A stretch of 19,313 bases of DNA, taken from JACKOF01 sp041571855. GTDB taxonomy: Bacteria > Pseudomonadota > Gammaproteobacteria > Pseudomonadales > Porticoccaceae. Of this stretch, positions 16,771 through 19,313 are shown piece by piece. Under the pieces are notes generated by a model. It saw only the letters and a program-made list of their open reading frames with translations. It was not told the origin of the DNA and made no database searches. Location of the stretch: assembly GCA_041571855.1 (NCBI GenBank), contig JBFFTH010000025.1, positions 1-19,313 on the forward strand, given 5' to 3'. The position numbers and the translations under genes are program-made. Numbering within the stretch: the first letter of the stretch is position 1; each line of letters opens with the position of its first letter.

Positions 16771-18189
16771 CTAAAGAATCTCGTCGCCCCACTGCAATAG
16801 TTGTCTGAGAATATCTCTCTCCTGATGTGTCAGCTGTTCTTCAGCCAGACGACTATTGATATCCTCAAAGTATTGATCCTGGGTCAGGAAACCGAGCCCG
16901 GGGTTGGTCAAACGCTGGAAACGGAACTCTTCCCAGCGATGCTGCTCTTCTTCGCTGAGGGTGTGGGGAAAGTTGCGTGCACGGTAATTAAACAGAAGTT
17001 CCTGATAACGTTTGTCCTCAAAGTGTAAGGCTTTTAAGCCCTCTGGCGAGACTGAGCGAACCTGCTCCAGCAGGGGTTTATCGGTATTGGGAAGGAAACC
17101 GTCATAGAGTCGCAGCTCGGCATCAATGGCCGTCTCAAATTGCTGCCCCGAGAAAACCGCGGCCAATTTCTTGCCCAGATTATGCTGCCGCAACTTTTGC
17201 CAGTTTCCCTCACAACGCTGCTGATCAATACCCAATCGTTTCGCCGCCGCTTCATCCAGCAGCGCGGGTGTTGCAACCACCGGGGCTTTATTGAGGTGAA
17301 CTGCCTTTAACGGCAGCCGCTCAATACCTGCTGGCAGCGCCTCTGTTGCAGTAAACACCCGCTCGCGGATTTCCTCGGCTGATAGCCGGATCAGGCTATC
17401 GGCGTCACCCAGCAAATTGAAGCTGAGAATGGCGTTTTTGTTGGTGGGGTGCTGCGCCAGGGGCATCATCAGCGCTAGATAGCCATTTTCCCTCGGCAAT
17501 CTGGAGGAGACATGCAGGAAAGGTTTCGGCTCTATCAGATTGATGAGGCCAGAGACTTTTTGTTTCTTTCGGTGTTCGTAGAGGTAGCGGTAGAGCCGTG
17601 GCTGCTTTTTTCTAACCAGCCTGGCCAGAGAAATCGTAGCCATCACATCCGACAGCGCATCGTGGGCTGCAGAATGATCGAGACCATTAGCCGCTGTGAG
17701 ATTCTCGAGCTTGAAGCTGGGAAAGCCATCGTCGTTATCCGGCCATTCAATGCCTTCCGGTCTGAGTGCACGGGCCAACCTCATCATATCGAGGATATCC
17801 CAGCGAGAATTGCCATTTCGCCACTCTCTCTCGTAGGGATCGTAAAAATTTCTATACAACGTATAACGCGTGACCTCGTCGTCAAAGCGGATACTGTTGT
17901 AGCCGACTCCACAGGTGTTGGGTTGCGAGAGTTCACTGTGAATGCGGGCGATAAACTCCCGCTCGGGAATTCCTTTCGCTGCCGCCTTCTGTGGCGTAAT
18001 CCCGGTAATAAGGCAGGCCAGCGGCGACGGCAAAATATCCCTGGAAGGCTGGCAATACAGCATCAGCGGATCCCCGACGATATTAAGCTCCTCGTCCGTT
18101 CTCACCCCCGCAAACTGAAGCGGCCTGTCACGTGCAGGATTAATCCCCGATGTTTCATAATCGTGCCAGTAAAGTGTCGCCCCACTCAT
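16771..18189 (-). CDS. sbcB: Exodeoxyribonuclease I
   Basis: A 472-residue 3' to 5' single-strand DNA exonuclease used in mismatch repair and recombination, where it trims 3' ends. The DEDDh catalytic set is visible: Asp10 and Glu12 in WHDYETSG, Asp104 in NSIRFDDE, and His177 and Asp182 in HDALSD. The rest matches the ExoI SH3-like and C-terminal helical extensions, with normal length for the family. AGGGA sits about 7 bases before ATG 18189, and a TATATT that could be a -10 box lies at 18211-18216 on the minus strand. It is likely the first gene of sbcB-pyrB-acyltransferase-dinG, with a 72-base gap to the chosen pyrB start. The strong porin terminator just upstream should isolate it from porin transcription. 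Confidence 0.95.
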   Translation of the reverse strand: MSGATLYWHDYETSGINPARDRPLQFAGVRTDEELNIVGDPLMLYCQPSRDILPSPLACLITGITPQKAAAKGIPEREFIARIHSELSQPNTCGVGYNSIRFDDEVTRYTLYRNFYDPYEREWRNGNSRWDILDMMRLARALRPEGIEWPDNDDGFPSFKLENLTAANGLDHSAAHDALSDVMATISLARLVRKKQPRLYRYLYEHRKKQKVSGLINLIEPKPFLHVSSRLPRENGYLALMMPLAQHPTNKNAILSFNLLGDADSLIRLSAEEIRERVFTATEALPAGIERLPLKAVHLNKAPVVATPALLDEAAAKRLGIDQQRCEGNWQKLRQHNLGKKLAAVFSGQQFETAIDAELRLYDGFLPNTDKPLLEQVRSVSPEGLKALHFEDKRYQELLFNYRARNFPHTLSEEEQHRWEEFRFQRLTNPGLGFLTQDQYFEDINSRLAEEQLTHQERDILRQLLQWGDEIL

Positions 18190-18232
18190 GTCGTATTTCC
18201 CTATCGAGTGAATATAGTTTTAATAGCCGCCC

Positions 18233-18259
18233 AAAAAAACGGCGCCTTAAGGCGCCGTT
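18233..18259 (-). terminator. Intrinsic terminator of the OmpA-like porin gene
   Basis: The hairpin AACGGCGCC-TTAA-GGCGCCGTT (18238-18259) is followed on the minus strand by seven T (18239-18233). It begins 28 bases after the porin stop. This is a textbook factor-independent terminator, as expected for a highly expressed porin. Confidence 0.92.
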
Positions 18260-18287
18260 CTCTATCAGCCCAAAGGGCTTATCAAGA

Positions 18288-19238
18288 TTATTCTGCTACC
18301 ACTTCCGAGAAGCTCATTTCACCAATAACCCGGCGATTGCGTTGACGCCCCTCGTCTGTAGCATTTGAGTCAATGGGACGCGACTCACCATAGCCAACAG
18401 TGGAAACACGCTCGCCAGCAATACCGTAATCCTCAACCAACTTGGCTTTAACTGCGGCTGCACGGCGTTCGGAAAGATCCTGGTTATACGCTTCACTGCC
18501 ACGGGAATCGGTGTGGCCTTCAAGCACCAGTGTAATATCTTCATGCTGTTTCATGGCATTGGCTACAGCTTCCAGCTCATCGCCATAAATCGCCAGAACG
18601 ACAGCCTTATCGAATTCAAACTCGACGTTCAAACGCACAGTAATCGTACGGGTTTCCGGTGCGAAAGCGGGCTCGGGCACACGCGCCGGCCGGGTTGCCG
18701 CTACTACAGCAGGTGCCGCACCGAAATAATAGTTCAGCGCAAGGTTGAGCGAGCCATCATTGGTGCCGTCCTGCCCCTCACGAATCTTGTGCAAGAGTCG
18801 CACGTCACCACGAAACTCCCAGTGATGATTGAGCATCTTCGACAAGCCGAGACCGATCTGTGCCTGATGGGTATTCTCTTCCTCCGGCATTAGGTTGATA
18901 TCATCATCACGATCGAAGTAGCTGAGGCCGGCAACGGCGTAGGTGCGCCAGCCGCCATCATCTTCACCGAACCAGTAGTATCCATTGATCTGGGCAAGAT
19001 CGAGATCATCACCTGAAAAATCACTGCCTACACCAATTTCCAGTGCCCAATCATTAAAGAAACGGTAGCCCAGGTTAAGGCCGGCAACGCCAGCATCTTC
19101 GTGACCACTGACAACTCGATCGCTATCGAGATAGTAATAGCTCAGCGACGGTCCGAGATAAACGCCTTCGACAGCGTAGACCGAAGACATCCCCAGCAGC
19201 AGGAAGCCGCAAAGCAAGTGTGTAATTTTTTTCATCAT
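18288..19238 (-). CDS. OmpA/OprF-family outer-membrane protein
   Basis: A 316-residue outer-membrane protein that anchors the outer membrane to peptidoglycan. A signal peptide (MMKKITHLLCGFLLLGMSSVYA, cleavage after about residue 22) leads into an N-terminal beta-barrel of alternating strands (YLGPSLSYYYL, AGLNLGYRFF, ALNYYFG). A Pro/Ala-rich linker around 175-195 follows. The OmpA C-terminal domain runs from about 200 to 310, with LEGHTDSRGSEAYNQDLSERR and DEGRQRNRRV supplying the conserved Asp and Arg that bind diaminopimelate. The architecture matches OprF-like porins with an eight-strand barrel. There are two tandem ATGs; I chose 19238, with AGG five bases upstream. The promoter probably lies beyond or near the right edge. 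I could not identify it in the 75 AT-rich bases visible. Confidence 0.93.
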   Translation of the reverse strand: MMKKITHLLCGFLLLGMSSVYAVEGVYLGPSLSYYYLDSDRVVSGHEDAGVAGLNLGYRFFNDWALEIGVGSDFSGDDLDLAQINGYYWFGEDDGGWRTYAVAGLSYFDRDDDINLMPEEENTHQAQIGLGLSKMLNHHWEFRGDVRLLHKIREGQDGTNDGSLNLALNYYFGAAPAVVAATRPARVPEPAFAPETRTITVRLNVEFEFDKAVVLAIYGDELEAVANAMKQHEDITLVLEGHTDSRGSEAYNQDLSERRAAAVKAKLVEDYGIAGERVSTVGYGESRPIDSNATDEGRQRNRRVIGEMSFSEVVAE

Positions 19239-19313
19239 CCTTACCTATTTTTATACCAGCGGAAAATTAATTTTTTGGACATACCCAACTTTAAGCTTAG
19301 TCTATTTTCAAAA

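Noticed and set aside
17512..18345. 277-codon plus-strand open frame opposite sbcB
   Set aside because: Antisense to an intact ExoI gene, runs through the porin terminator, and has no family resemblance.

Overview
This window looks like chromosomal core DNA from a gammaproteobacterium, probably a marine, Cellvibrionales-like one. That placement is an inference. It rests on the xseB-ispA-dxs gene order, the DinG and DbpA-domain helicase types, the OmpA-type porin, and a genome rich in ordinary housekeeping genes. I see no insertion sequence, integrase, phage gene, CRISPR array, rRNA or tRNA.

Left part (1-4157): the tail of an unidentified gene runs into a decayed gene (141-480) that looks like an outer-membrane beta-barrel protein with its middle deleted. 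Next come a zinc-free quinone reductase and, converging on it, an Old Yellow Enzyme flavin reductase; both reduce electrophilic carbonyl or quinone compounds. A CPA-type cation:proton antiporter diverges from the flavin reductase.

Middle part (4270-9231): a DeaD/CsdA-type RNA helicase reads leftward. A YaiI-like protein and a sodium-dependent NSS transporter read rightward. An HNH endonuclease-domain protein reads leftward and ends 14 bases from the transporter. The roughly 575 bases between the HNH gene and xseB are the least ordinary part of the window. The minus strand there carries two intrinsic terminators with closely similar stems and, between them, a near-consensus sigma-70 promoter. 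Together these predict a structured small RNA of about 154 nt. On the plus strand, the xseB leader has four alternating copies of a 6-base complementary word, the last overlapping the xseB start codon.

Right part (9232-19313): xseB, ispA and dxs form a rightward operon. IspA and Dxs act at opposite ends of the MEP/isoprenoid pathway, making the first intermediate and the C15 product. Facing them is a leftward series, sbcB - pyrB - acyltransferase - dinG, with gaps of about 72, 26 and 15 bases. It combines a DNA repair nuclease and helicase with pyrimidine and phospholipid synthesis. At the right edge an OmpA/OprF-like porin, with its own strong terminator, reads leftward toward sbcB.
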